From positions 2,294,001-2,358,000 of the forward strand of contig NZ_CP107964.1 in NCBI RefSeq assembly GCF_041434935.1: a stretch of 64,000 bases of DNA, given 5' to 3'. How positions within the stretch are numbered: the stretch's first letter is position 1; every line of letters begins with the position of its first letter. Of this stretch, positions 49,333 through 58,136 are shown one piece after another. The stretch is from Kitasatospora sp. NBC_00374. GTDB lineage: Bacteria; Actinomycetota; Actinomycetes; Streptomycetales; Streptomycetaceae. Position numbers and translations under genes: made by a program. The notes under the pieces are model-generated. The model made no database searches. It was not told the origin of the DNA and saw only the letters and a list, made by a program, of their open reading frames with translations.

Positions 49333-50166
49333 TTGTCGGAGCACGGAACGGCCCTGGGGGGGACGGCGGACGCGGTGTGGCGGCTACGGTCGCGCGGCTG
49401 TTGGCGGGAGGCCGCCGAGCTGCTCCGGCCGAGCGCCGCACACGACCCCGTCGCGGCCCTGAACCGCGCCGAACTCCTCATCGAGCAGGCCCTGTTCACC
49501 GGTGACCACTGGGAGCCGGCGGAGGACGCGCTGCGCCTGGCCGAGGCCCGGGTGTCCGGGACGGAGCAGCGCGCCGCGGCCTCCTGCGCCCGCGGCTTCC
49601 TCGCCTACGTGGCGAGCGTGCTGGGCCCGCGCGACCGGCTGGACGAGGCCCAGGCCGCGCTCGGCCGGACGTCCGCCCTGCTGCCGCCGGCCTCGCGCGG
49701 CCGGCCACTGCTCGACTTCCGGCGCGGTCTCGTCGCGGAGAACCTGCAGCACGACCCGGGCGCCGCCTGGATCGCCTACCGCCGGGCGCACGACGGCGCG
49801 GCCGAGCACGGGGACGAGCTGCTGCGCTCGTACACCTGGCAGCACCTGGCCACGCTCGCACTGGCCACCGGGGACCGCGAGCGGGCACGGGAGGGCTTCC
49901 GGGCCTCGCTGCGGCTGCGCGAGGAGCTCGGCTTCACGGTCGGGGTGGCACCGGCCCTGGCGGCGCTGGCCGACGTGTCGGAGCCGGTGGAGGCGGCCAG
50001 GCTGCGCGCCGAGGCGTCCCGGCTGGTGCAGGCGCTGGGCGGAGTGCCGGTGTGGCTCGCACGCCGGTTGCGTGCGCTGTCAGCTCCGGGCGCCTCGTCG
50101 GACGGACGCGTGGAGCTACCGGCCGAGCGCCGGGTCGGGTGGCCGGTGGCGGACGAGACCGGCTGA
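49333..50166 (+). CDS. TPR-like helical repeat protein
   Basis: A 277-residue protein. TTG start at 49333 follows AAGGAGG at five bases, better than earlier codons. The sequence is mostly amphipathic helices with TPR-style spacing (ALNRAELLIEQALFTGD, AASCARGFLAYVASVLG, SYTWQHLATLALATGD, ARLRAEASRLVQALGG). No enzyme motif. Such proteins scaffold or sense peptides. It stands alone with no clear partner, followed by 249 bases before DUF2637. Confidence 0.65.
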   Translation: MSEHGTALGGTADAVWRLRSRGCWREAAELLRPSAAHDPVAALNRAELLIEQALFTGDHWEPAEDALRLAEARVSGTEQRAAASCARGFLAYVASVLGPRDRLDEAQAALGRTSALLPPASRGRPLLDFRRGLVAENLQHDPGAAWIAYRRAHDGAAEHGDELLRSYTWQHLATLALATGDRERAREGFRASLRLREELGFTVGVAPALAALADVSEPVEAARLRAEASRLVQALGGVPVWLARRLRALSAPGASSDGRVELPAERRVGWPVADETG

Positions 50167-50327
50167 GTCGGACCGCGCCCCGTCGCGGCGGGCAACAGCC
50201 CGGACCGGGGCGGCCGACCGGCCGTTCCCGGACCGCCGCGCGGGCCCGCCCGCACCGGGAATTCCCACCCCGGGCTGAATCTGACGATATTTCGAGCTTG
50301 CGTTCGGAATTCCCTCTCCCCGGTGTA

Positions 50328-50337
50328 TTGACGTCAA
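50328..50337. promoter_or_regulatory. TTGACGTCAA palindrome before the DUF2637 gene
   Basis: A 10-base perfect palindrome that also contains a consensus-like -35 hexamer (TTGACG). It sits in an AT-richer patch about 80 bases upstream of the start at 50416; a matching -10 box is not clear. Confidence 0.35.
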
Positions 50338-50415
50338 ACCAGCCCATTCCTCTTGCATTTCTCCGCCATGATGGTCCCCGCTCATCTAGGCAGGAAAGCG
50401 AGGCTGGTTCAGGTC

Positions 50416-51474
50416 ATGAGACTGTCGGACATACCGCTGGGCTGGGCCGTCGCAGGGGTGGCCGCCCTGGTGGTCGTCGCCACGCTGGTGGTCGTCGCCC
50501 GCACCCGGGCCGCGGCCGCCGCAGCGAGCAGCTCGGATTCCTGGGAGCGCAGCGAGGAGCGCCGACGACGCAAGGAATCCATGTACGGGGGCGCCTCGTA
50601 CGTCCTGCTGTTCTGCTGCGCGGCCGTCGCCGCGGCGCTGTCCTTCCACGGACTGGTCGGTTTCGGGGTGCAGAACCTCAACCTCTCCGGCGGCTGGGAG
50701 TACCTCGTCCCGTTCGGTCTGGACGGCGCGGCGATGTTCTGCTCCGTGCTCGCGGTCCGCGAGGCCAGCCACGGTGACGCGGCACTCGGCTCGCGGCTGC
50801 TGGTCTGGCTGTTCGCCGGCGCGTCGGCGTGGTTCAACTGGGTCCACGCCCCCCGCGGGTTCGGGCACGCCGGGGCGCCGCAGTTCTTCGCCGGCATGTC
50901 GCTCTCGGCCGCCGTGCTCTTCGACCGGGCCCTGAAGCAGACCCGGGTGGCGGCCCTGCGCGAGCAGGGCCTGGTGCCCCGTCCGCTGCCGCAGATCCGG
51001 ATCGTGCGCTGGCTACGCGCGCCGCTGGAGACGTACGCCGCCTGGTCGTTGATGCTCCTCGAAGGCGTGCGGACGCTGGACGAGGCGGTCGAGGAGGTCC
51101 GGGACGACAAGCGCCAGGCCTCCGTCAACCGCGAGCAGCGGCGGATGGCCCAGCGGCGCGAGCGCGCCGAGATCCGGGCCATCGGCCGGACCAACGGCGG
51201 TGTCTGGCGGCAGCGCGCCGCGCCGCGCCAACTGGAGCGCCAGCTGGAGCACCAGTTGGAGGCCGGCTCGGAGCCTGCCATAGCCGAGCTCGCCGACCCG
51301 GCCGGCCACGCCTCGGCCGGGGCCGCCGTCGAGGGGCGGCTCGGCCAGGCCGGGCTGCCGGCCCGGCCCGCCCGCCGCAGCGTGGACCTCACGCCGGAGG
51401 AGGACACCCTGGCCATCCCGCGGCTGGACTCGCTGGAGCAGAAGCTCAAGGACCTGGAGCAGCAGTTCGGTTGA
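50416..51474 (+). CDS. DUF2637 membrane protein
   Basis: A 352-residue protein. ATG at 50416 with AGGT upstream. One N-terminal helix, then the DUF2637 core of four helices (about 55-160: YVLLFCCAAVAAALSFHGLV, PFGLDGAAMFCSVLAV, LLVWLFAGASAWFNWVHAP) and a basic, coiled-coil-rich cytoplasmic tail (about 190-352; EQRRMAQRRERAEIRAIG, LEQKLKDLEQQFG). DUF2637 proteins are actinobacterial and some are linked to Spd plasmid-transfer proteins; chromosomal copies have no known role. Terminates at a strong hairpin shared with the next gene. Confidence 0.85.
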   Translation: MRLSDIPLGWAVAGVAALVVVATLVVVARTRAAAAAASSSDSWERSEERRRRKESMYGGASYVLLFCCAAVAAALSFHGLVGFGVQNLNLSGGWEYLVPFGLDGAAMFCSVLAVREASHGDAALGSRLLVWLFAGASAWFNWVHAPRGFGHAGAPQFFAGMSLSAAVLFDRALKQTRVAALREQGLVPRPLPQIRIVRWLRAPLETYAAWSLMLLEGVRTLDEAVEEVRDDKRQASVNREQRRMAQRRERAEIRAIGRTNGGVWRQRAAPRQLERQLEHQLEAGSEPAIAELADPAGHASAGAAVEGRLGQAGLPARPARRSVDLTPEEDTLAIPRLDSLEQKLKDLEQQFG

Positions 51475-51489
51475 GCCGGTGACCGCCGA

Positions 51490-51532
51490 CAGGCCGGTGC
51501 CGCCGGGATGAACTCCCGGCGGCACCGGCCTG
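51490..51532. terminator. Bidirectional terminator hairpin
   Basis: A perfect 18-bp stem (51490-51507 with 51515-51532) and seven-base loop separate the converging DUF2637 and SpoIIE-type genes. Confidence 0.9.
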
Positions 51533-51564
51533 CTGGACGACCCGGGCCCGGCCGTGGCCGTCGG

Positions 51565-53793
51565 TCAGGCCGACGGCCCGCCGACGACCTGGGCGTCGAC
51601 CGACAGCTCGAACCACATCCGCTTGCCCGAACCGCGCGGCTCCACGCCCCAGCCGTCGGCCAGCGCCTCCACCAGCATCAGGCCACGACCCGAGGAGGCC
51701 TGCTCCCCCGGGGTGCGGCGGGTCGGCCAGAGGTCGGACTCGTCCTCCACCTCGACCCGCAGCCGGGCACCGCTGTCGGGCTCCCGGTAGAGCCGGGCGG
51801 TGAACATCGCATCCCGGTCGGTGTGCCGGATCGCGTTGGTCACCAGCTCGGAGGAGAGCAGTTCGGCGGTGTCGATCAGGTCGGGCACGCCCCAGCGGCG
51901 CAGCGCGTCCCGCAGCTCGCCGCGCAGTTCGGCGATCCGGGCCAGGTCGGCCTGGCCGATCCGGCGGCGCAGCTGCTGGGCGGCGAGGCCGCCGGCCGGT
52001 CCGTCCCAGCGCAGCAGCAGCAGCGCTATGTCGTCCTCGCGCTCGTTGGAGTCGGCCGCCTGGGAGGCGATCCGGTCGGCCAGGTCCTCCAGCGGCTCGC
52101 GGGCCGCCTCGTCGACACCGGGCAGCCGGCCGGAGATCGCCCGGCAGAGCCGTTCGAAGCCGGTGTCGAGGTCCATGCCGCGGGCCTCCACCAGCCCGTC
52201 CGTGCAGAGCACCACGGTCTCGCCCGGGTCCAGGCTGAACCTGGTCACCCGGTACTCCTCGTCCGGCGAGATGCCGAGCGGCAGGCCTCCGGCCACCGGG
52301 ACCAGGGCGGCCGACCCGTCGGCGCGGCGGACCACCGGGTCGAGGTGGCCGGCCCGGACGGCGTAGACCACGCCGTAGTCGACGTTGACCTCGGCGTAGG
52401 TGCAGGTGGCGAAGTGGTCGGTGTCCAGGTCGGCGAGGAACCGCGAGGCGCGGGCCATCACGGCGGCGGGCGGGTGGCCCTCGGCCGCGTAGGCGCGCAG
52501 CGCGATCCGCAGCTGGCCCATGATGCCGGCCGCGTGCACGTCGTGGCCCTGCACGTCGCCGATCACCAGGCCGACGTGGCCGCCGGGCAGCGGGACGACG
52601 TCGTACCAGTCGCCGCCGATCTGCAGGCCGGAGCCGGCCGCCAGGTAGCGGACGGCGGTGGTGACCCCGGGGACGGCGGGCACCGTGCGGGGCAGCATGA
52701 CCCGCTGCAGACCGGCCGCGAGCTCGTGCTCGGCGTCGTGCAGCCGGGCCCGGGCCAGCGACTGGGCGACCAGGCCGCCCAGGGTGGAGAGCAGGGTGCG
52801 CTCGTCGGTGTCCAGCTCGCGGTCGTCGTCGAAGCTGACCACGCAGACGCCGATCGCCCGGCCGCTGGCCACCAGCGGCAGGAAGGCCCAGGCGCTGCGG
52901 CCGGTGCCGCGGGCCCAGTCCCAGGCCTCCGGGTACCGCTCCTGGTACTCGGCGCCGCTGGCGATGAAGACCGGCGTGCGGTTGCGGACGGCCTCGGCGA
53001 GCGGGTGCGCGGGAGCCAGCGGGGAGCGGTCGTAGAAGGCGACGTCCTCGTCCCGGTAGCCGCTGGCGCCGAGGATGGCGAGCCGGCCGGCCTCCATCGA
53101 GGCCAGTACCAGGCCGTCCGGCGGCAGGCCGGGCAGTGGGAGCTCGGTGAAGACCCGGGCGACGTCACGGACGGTGACCGCCTCGGCGAGCGCCCGGGCA
53201 GCCTCCTTGATGAAGCGGGAGCGCTCCTCGCGCAGCGCGGCCAGCTCGCCGGCCCGCTCACGCTTGTGCAGCTCGACGGTGGCGTCCCAGACGAAGCCGA
53301 CCATCCGGGAGGGGCGGCCGAAGGCGTCCGCGAGCACCCGGCCGCGGAACCGGACGGCGTGCAGCTCACCGCTGGGGAATACCGTGCGGTAGTAGGCGCC
53401 GCACTGGCCGAGCTCGGTGACGGCCCGCTCGACCCGGCGGCGGACCACCGGCGCGTCCTCCGGGTGCAGCATCGCCAGGAAGGCCGCGGAGCTGCGGTCG
53501 TACCGGTCGAGTGCGAGGCCGAGGATGGCGCAGGCCCGCGGGTCGGCCTCCAGCACGTCGTGCCGGATGTCCCAGTCGAACGAGCCGATGCCGTTGGCGG
53601 CCATCGCCGGTTCGAGCCAGTCCGGGGTGGAATCACCGGTACGGGTGGGCAGGCCTCGGGAGACCGCCGTCCCGATCCGGCCGACGGCCGCCCCGGAGGC
53701 GGCGCGCAGCGGCTGGGCCGCGGCGATGCTCCTGGTGGCCTGGGCCGGCGGGATGTGGCGGACGGGCCCAGGCGGCTCGGGCTCTGTGGCCAT
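51565..53793 (-). CDS. PAS-GAF-SpoIIE phosphatase-HATPase regulator
   Basis: A 742-residue signalling protein; ATG at 53793 with AGGAG upstream. Domains in order: PAS (about 45-170; GSFDWDIRHDVLEADPRA), GAF (about 200-345), PP2C/SpoIIE serine phosphatase (about 360-590; metal ligands in GDVQGHDVH, CTDGL and REDDIALLL) and a C-terminal anti-sigma-factor-type HATPase (about 605-740; SSELVTNAIRHT). The phosphatase dephosphorylates anti-sigma antagonists, and the kinase part phosphorylates them; both in one chain can switch a sigma factor under a sensed signal. It precedes, on the same strand, a stand-alone kinase that resembles its own C-terminal domain. Confidence 0.92.
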   Translation of the reverse strand: MATEPEPPGPVRHIPPAQATRSIAAAQPLRAASGAAVGRIGTAVSRGLPTRTGDSTPDWLEPAMAANGIGSFDWDIRHDVLEADPRACAILGLALDRYDRSSAAFLAMLHPEDAPVVRRRVERAVTELGQCGAYYRTVFPSGELHAVRFRGRVLADAFGRPSRMVGFVWDATVELHKRERAGELAALREERSRFIKEAARALAEAVTVRDVARVFTELPLPGLPPDGLVLASMEAGRLAILGASGYRDEDVAFYDRSPLAPAHPLAEAVRNRTPVFIASGAEYQERYPEAWDWARGTGRSAWAFLPLVASGRAIGVCVVSFDDDRELDTDERTLLSTLGGLVAQSLARARLHDAEHELAAGLQRVMLPRTVPAVPGVTTAVRYLAAGSGLQIGGDWYDVVPLPGGHVGLVIGDVQGHDVHAAGIMGQLRIALRAYAAEGHPPAAVMARASRFLADLDTDHFATCTYAEVNVDYGVVYAVRAGHLDPVVRRADGSAALVPVAGGLPLGISPDEEYRVTRFSLDPGETVVLCTDGLVEARGMDLDTGFERLCRAISGRLPGVDEAAREPLEDLADRIASQAADSNEREDDIALLLLRWDGPAGGLAAQQLRRRIGQADLARIAELRGELRDALRRWGVPDLIDTAELLSSELVTNAIRHTDRDAMFTARLYREPDSGARLRVEVEDESDLWPTRRTPGEQASSGRGLMLVEALADGWGVEPRGSGKRMWFELSVDAQVVGGPSA

Positions 53794-54106
53794 GCTTCTC
53801 CTGCCGCTGCCGGGGCATGCGGTCCGGTCGGACTGCGTTAGCCGTGGGTTCAGTGGGTTCAGTGGGACTTGGTGGGACATTGTGTGACTGGTGTGTCATG
53901 GGTGGCCGGTCGAGGCACCATTCTCCCCGCCGTCCCGGGCACACATTCTCACTAGCCTCTCGTATGTTCGGCAATGCGGCAATGCCGACGAACCATCCGG
54001 GGGACAATCGTGAACGATCCGAGTGATCACCCGGCGCGGCGGCGCCTGTCGGGGCCGGTTGTCTGCCCGCCGCCGGCTGCCGCCCTCCGCCGACCCGCTG
54101 CCCGAC
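53794..54106. other. Intergenic region between the two signalling genes
   Basis: About 313 bases that should hold the promoter of the SpoIIE-type gene. It contains a short tandem repeat GGCAATGC (53970-53985) and an inverted repeat TCGGCA/TGCCGA (53968-53973 and 53983-53988). I see no gene in it. Confidence 0.45.
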
Positions 54107-54790
54107 TCAGGCCGCTCCGAGCTCGAACCAGGTGACCTTGCCGTCACCGCGCAGGTGCACACCCCAGTCGTCGGCGAGCGACTCGACCAGCAGCAGACCG
54201 CGCCCCGAGGTGGCCCACTCGGCCGGGGCCCGGCGGCCGGGCAGCCGGGTGGTGCCGTCCTGCACCTCGATCCGCAGCCGCTGCTCCGGGGTGAGCACCG
54301 CCTCTAGCACGGCACCCTCGCCGGTGTGCAGCAGCGCGTTGGTGACCAGCTCCGAGGTGAGCAGCTCGGCGGTGTCGGCCAGCTCCGGAACCCCCCAGCG
54401 GCTCAGCGCGGCCCGCAGCCGGTGCCTGATCTCGCCGACCGCGACCAGGTCGGCCGGGGCGAACGCCGCGTGCAGCCGGCGGTGCAGCGCGCAGCCCGGC
54501 TCGTACTCGCGGTCGGCGGCACGGCCGCGGCTGTGCCCGTGGCGGCCGGGCTCCGGCACGTGATCGAGGCCACGGTCGGGGTCGAGGCCGATGTCAAGGC
54601 CTTGGGGCCGGTCGGGCCCGTGGTCGGGGAGGTCGGACGCGGAGCCCGGCTCGGGGTCGGGGGCCGGGCCGCCGTGGGAGGGGCCACCACTCCGGGCGGG
54701 GCTGCCGCGATGGGCGGGCCTGCCGTTCTGGGAGGCCGGACCGCTGCCCGAGGCCGAGCGCTGTCGCGGAAACCTTGCCTGTCCATCCAT
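54107..54790 (-). CDS. RsbW-like ATP-binding protein (anti-sigma kinase)
   Basis: A protein of about 227 residues. The N-terminal half is a low-complexity Gly/Pro/Arg/Asp-rich segment; the HATPase domain (about 115-225) has TSELVTNALLHT (N-box), VQDGTTRLP and ATSGRGLLLVESLADDWGV (G-box). This closely resembles the last domain of the adjacent SpoIIE-type gene, suggesting a duplication. The start is uncertain: ATG at 54790 is chosen, another in-frame ATG lies 24 codons upstream directly against AAGGAGG. Likely binds and phosphorylates an anti-anti-sigma factor. Confidence 0.8.
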   Translation of the reverse strand: MDGQARFPRQRSASGSGPASQNGRPAHRGSPARSGGPSHGGPAPDPEPGSASDLPDHGPDRPQGLDIGLDPDRGLDHVPEPGRHGHSRGRAADREYEPGCALHRRLHAAFAPADLVAVGEIRHRLRAALSRWGVPELADTAELLTSELVTNALLHTGEGAVLEAVLTPEQRLRIEVQDGTTRLPGRRAPAEWATSGRGLLLVESLADDWGVHLRGDGKVTWFELGAA

Positions 54791-55623
54791 CACCGTACGC
54801 CCCCGTCCTTCTCCCGACGGTCGCGCCGAGTCCCCCACCGGCGACGTCCGCTTGTCGACCATCCTCCTTCCCAGTGTCGGCGCATTGCAACAGTGCATCC
54901 CCGGCCACCTGGGGTGAAGCGGGGCTCATGGGGGGTCAAGTGATCCATCTGATCGGGGCGTCGAGGTTTGCGGACTCCGATGACCAGTTCGGGCCCGCGC
55001 GTGCTCGGCGCGCGCCGGCCCTCGTGCGCCGGCCCTCGTATGTCTCTCCTGTACGCCCTTTGCACGTCCCCGTGCGCCGCCCGCGCGCCGTGAGGCGGAG
55101 AAGGCGACCGCGCCGGTGTCCGGCGAGTGGTGCGCGCCGACCACGGCGAGGCGGCCGCACTCCGGGCTGCCGGTCACCAGCGGCCGTCAGGTGACGACGG
55201 GTCACCGCGGCCGGCTCCCGCCCGGCTTCGACTCGCCTTCCGGGCCACGGAGTTGAACGCTGGAGGATGGTACGGGGGGCTTCGGGCCGACCGGTCGAGC
55301 GACTTCGGCCGCGCGGGGCTGAGCGGGCTGTGCGTGCTGCGGGCTGCGGGCTGTGCGGGCTTGCCGGGTCCCGGCGGCGCGCCGGGCGACGGGCCGACTG
55401 TCAGGTCCCCGTCAGCCGACCCCTGCGGGCCGCGGACCTGCCCCGACCGGGGCCGCACTCCGGGCAATCGGGCGAGATGACACGCCGGCGGCGCGCCCGG
55501 CAAGCGCAGCGGTCCGACAGGGGCAACGCTGGACATGACGCCCAGGCCCGGGTTCAATGGGCCGCAGATGTTTGAACGCCGTTCTAACCAGACTCATCCA
55601 CCGGCACCCGCGAGCGAGGAACC
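54791..55623. other. Gene-poor region of about 830 bases
   Basis: Between the kinase and urease genes. Frames through it are Arg/Pro-rich, lack domains and have no good starts, so I call no gene. It holds a 14-base tandem repeat GCGCCGGCCCTCGT (55012-55039) and a TetR-like operator near 55571. No tRNA or RNA gene is recognisable. Confidence 0.5.
55571..55587. promoter_or_regulatory. TetR-type operator upstream of the urease genes
   Basis: TTtGAACGcCGTTCtAA is a 17-base inverted repeat with one mismatched pair; its core GAACG-C-CGTTC (55574-55584) is exact. This form is common for TetR-family operators. It lies 37 bases before the GTG of the urease gamma-beta gene. Confidence 0.5.
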
Positions 55624-56334
55624 GTGCGACTGACCCCCACCGAACGGGACCGGCTGCTGATCTTCACAGCGGCCGAACTGGCCCGCGCCCGCCGCGCCCG
55701 CGGCGTGAAGCTGAACGTGCCCGAAGCCACCGCGCTGATCGCCGACACCGTCTGCGAGGCCGCCCGCGACGGGCGCCGACTGGCCGAGGCCATCGAGGCC
55801 GGCCGCTCCGTGCTGACCGCCGAGGACGTGCTGCCCGGCGTGCCGGACGTGGTCACCGTGATCCAGGTCGAGGCCGTGTTCGACGACGGCACCCGGCTCG
55901 CCGTGATCAACGATCCCTTCCAGGGGCGCGGCTCGCTCGGCGACGAGGCCCCCGGCGCCGCCCTGATCGGCTCCGGCGCGGGCTACGACCCGGTCGAGGA
56001 GACCGTGGTGCTCCCGGTCCACAACACCTCCGACGTGCCGATCTCGGTCACCTCGCACTTCCACTTCTTCGAGGTCAACCCACGCCTGGCCTTCGACCGG
56101 GAGGCCGCCTACGGCACCCACCTCGCCGTCCCCGCCGGATCCTCGGTCCGCTTCGACCCGGGCGCCACGGTGGAGGTCGGACTGGTCCCGATCGGAGGCG
56201 AACGGGTCGCGATCGGCTTCGCCGGGCTGGTGGACGGCCCGCTGGACGCCCCCGGCGCCAGGCAGGCCGCCCTGGAGAAGGCCCGCGCGACCGGCTACCT
56301 CACGAGCTTCGACGACGCGGAGGTGGAGTCGTGA
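55624..56334 (+). CDS. Fused urease gamma-beta subunit
   Basis: A 236-residue protein, GTG start with GAGG upstream. The N-terminal 100 residues are the gamma domain (LTPTERDRLLIFTAAELARARRA, LNVPEATALI, VLPGVPDVVTVIQVEAVF) and the rest the beta domain (NTSDVPISVTSHFHFFEVNP, GTHLAVPAGSSVRF). Such gamma-beta fusion resembles Helicobacter UreA and secondary actinobacterial ureases, whereas classical clusters encode UreA and UreB separately. It forms the structural part of the hetero-oligomer with the alpha subunit encoded downstream. A palindrome upstream suggests TetR-type control. Confidence 0.92.
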   Translation: MRLTPTERDRLLIFTAAELARARRARGVKLNVPEATALIADTVCEAARDGRRLAEAIEAGRSVLTAEDVLPGVPDVVTVIQVEAVFDDGTRLAVINDPFQGRGSLGDEAPGAALIGSGAGYDPVEETVVLPVHNTSDVPISVTSHFHFFEVNPRLAFDREAAYGTHLAVPAGSSVRFDPGATVEVGLVPIGGERVAIGFAGLVDGPLDAPGARQAALEKARATGYLTSFDDAEVES

Positions 56335-56390
56335 CCCACCGCTCCGCCCCCGTCAGCCCCGCGTCCCACACCCCGGAGGTCGGCGCATGA
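56331..56390 (+). CDS. Possible 19-codon bridging ORF between urease genes
   Basis: GTG at 56331 overlaps the gamma-beta stop (GTGA) and the TGA at 56388-56390 overlaps the alpha subunit ATG (ATGA). GGAGG stands seven bases before the GTG. The peptide is Ser/Pro/His-rich and has no domain. Most likely it keeps ribosomes flowing from the first to the second urease gene. Protein status is uncertain. Confidence 0.35.
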   Translation: MTHRSAPVSPASHTPEVGA

Positions 56391-58105
56391 GTGCCATCAC
56401 CCCCCACGACTACATCGCCGTCCACGGCGCCCGCACCGGGGACCGGATCCGGCTCGGCGACTCCGGGCTGATCATCCGGGTGGAGTCCGACTCCCAGGAG
56501 CCGGGCAACGAGTTCCTCGCGGGCTTCGGCAAGACCGCCCGCGACGGCCTGCACCTCAAGGCCACCGCCGTCCGCGACACCTGCGACGTCGTGATCAGCA
56601 ACGTGGTCGTGATCGACGCGGTCCTGGGCATCCGGAAGACCTCGATCGGCATCCGGGACGGCCGGATCGTCTCCGTCGGCCGAGCCGGCAACCCGGACAC
56701 CATGGACGGCGTCGACGTGGTCGTCTCCACCGGCACCACGATCGTCTCCGGCGAGGGCATGATCGCCACCGCCGGTGCCATCGACACCCACGTCCACCTG
56801 CTGTCCCCGCGGATCATGGAGGCCTCGCTGGCCTCCGGCGTCACCACCATCATCGGCCAGGAGTTCGGCCCGGTCTGGGGTGTCGGCGTCAACTCCCCCT
56901 GGGCGCTGCGGCACGCCTTCAACGCCTTCGACGCCTGGCCGGTCAACATCGGCTTCCTCGGCCGCGGCTCCTCCTCCGACCCGGCCCCGCTGATCGAGGC
57001 CCTCGTCGAGGGCGGCGCCTCCGGCTTCAAGGTGCACGAGGACATGGGCGCCCACACCCGCGCCCTCGACACCGCCCTGCGGGTCGCCGAGGAGTACGAC
57101 GTCCAGGTCGCCCTGCACACCGACGGCCTCAACGAGTGCCTCTCCGTCGAGGACACCCTGCGCGTCCTGGAAGGCCGCACCATCCACGCCTTCCACATCG
57201 AGGGCTGCGGCGGCGGACACGTCCCCAACGTGCTCAAGATGGCCGGCGTCGAGAACGTCATCGGCTCCTCCACCAACCCCACCCTGCCCTTCGGCCGGGA
57301 CGCCCTCGGCGAACACTTCGGCATGATCGTCTCCGCCCACGACCTCAAGGTCGACCTGCCCGGCGACGCCGCCATGGCCCGCGACCGCATCCGCGCCGGC
57401 ACCATGGGCGCCGAGGACGTCCTGCACGACCTCGGCGTCATCGGCATCACCTCCTCCGACGCCCAGGGCATGGGCCGCGCCGGCGAGACCGTCCGCCGCA
57501 CCTTCGCCATGGCCGGCAAGATGAAGGCCGAACTCGGCCCCCTCGACGGTGGCTTCGGCACCGCGGAGAGCGGTGACGACAACGAACGCGTCCTGCGCTA
57601 CATCGCCAAACTCACCATCAACCCCGCCATCGCCCACGGCCTCGCCCACGAGGTCGGCTCCATCGAACCCGGCAAACTCGCCGACATCGTGCTCTGGCGG
57701 GCCGACCACTTCGGCGCCAAACCCCAGCTGATCCTCAAGGCCGGATTCCCCGCCTACGGCGTGGTCGGCGACCCCAACGCCTCCACCGACCGCTGCGAAC
57801 CCCTCGTCCTCGGCCCGCAGTTCGGCGCCCACGGCGCCACCGCCGCGGACATCTCCGTCGCCTTCGTCGCCCAGGCCGCCGCCGACGGCTCGTACCTGGA
57901 CGTCGCGGCCGACCAACTGCCCACCCGCAGGCGGCGGGTGGGCGTGCGCAACACTCGCGGCATCGGGCCGCGCGACATGGTCCGCAACGCCCGGATCGGC
58001 CAGGTCCAGGTCGAGGCCGACACCGGCCTGGTCTCGCTGGACGGCTCCCCGCTGCGCTCGGAACCGGCCGACAGCGTCTCGCTCAGCCGCCTGTACTTCC
58101 TCTGA
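56387..58105 (+). CDS. Urease alpha subunit, divergent type
   Basis: A 572-residue metallohydrolase; ATG with GGAGGT six bases upstream. The nickel-site residues of urease are present: DTHVHLLSP (two His), the carbamylated Lys in GFKVHED, His in VALHTDG, His in GGGHVPN and Asp in SSDAQGMG. Against Klebsiella UreC an ungapped alignment of the flap gives VSAHDL for MVCHHL: the catalytic His (320) is kept, the flap Cys (319) is Ala, the next His is Asp. HEDWG reads HEDMG. So it may hydrolyse urea or a related ureido compound. No ureD/E/F/G accessory genes are in the window; they must be encoded elsewhere. Followed by an agmatine-deiminase gene. Confidence 0.9.
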   Translation: MSAITPHDYIAVHGARTGDRIRLGDSGLIIRVESDSQEPGNEFLAGFGKTARDGLHLKATAVRDTCDVVISNVVVIDAVLGIRKTSIGIRDGRIVSVGRAGNPDTMDGVDVVVSTGTTIVSGEGMIATAGAIDTHVHLLSPRIMEASLASGVTTIIGQEFGPVWGVGVNSPWALRHAFNAFDAWPVNIGFLGRGSSSDPAPLIEALVEGGASGFKVHEDMGAHTRALDTALRVAEEYDVQVALHTDGLNECLSVEDTLRVLEGRTIHAFHIEGCGGGHVPNVLKMAGVENVIGSSTNPTLPFGRDALGEHFGMIVSAHDLKVDLPGDAAMARDRIRAGTMGAEDVLHDLGVIGITSSDAQGMGRAGETVRRTFAMAGKMKAELGPLDGGFGTAESGDDNERVLRYIAKLTINPAIAHGLAHEVGSIEPGKLADIVLWRADHFGAKPQLILKAGFPAYGVVGDPNASTDRCEPLVLGPQFGAHGATAADISVAFVAQAAADGSYLDVAADQLPTRRRRVGVRNTRGIGPRDMVRNARIGQVQVEADTGLVSLDGSPLRSEPADSVSLSRLYFL

Positions 58106-58136
58106 ACCCTCCCCCACCGCTTAGGACTTGCCTCAC

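Noticed and set aside
55012..55039. 14-bp tandem repeat as a possible regulatory array
   Set aside because: Only two copies in a GC-rich tract with no gene nearby; recorded in the region note only.
55174..55557. 127-codon minus-strand frame in the gene-poor region
   Set aside because: Pro/Arg/Ser-rich, no recognised motif, no clear start signal; kept as intergenic.
55624..58105. A complete urease operon
   Set aside because: No ureD, ureE, ureF or ureG homologue is found on either strand in the window.
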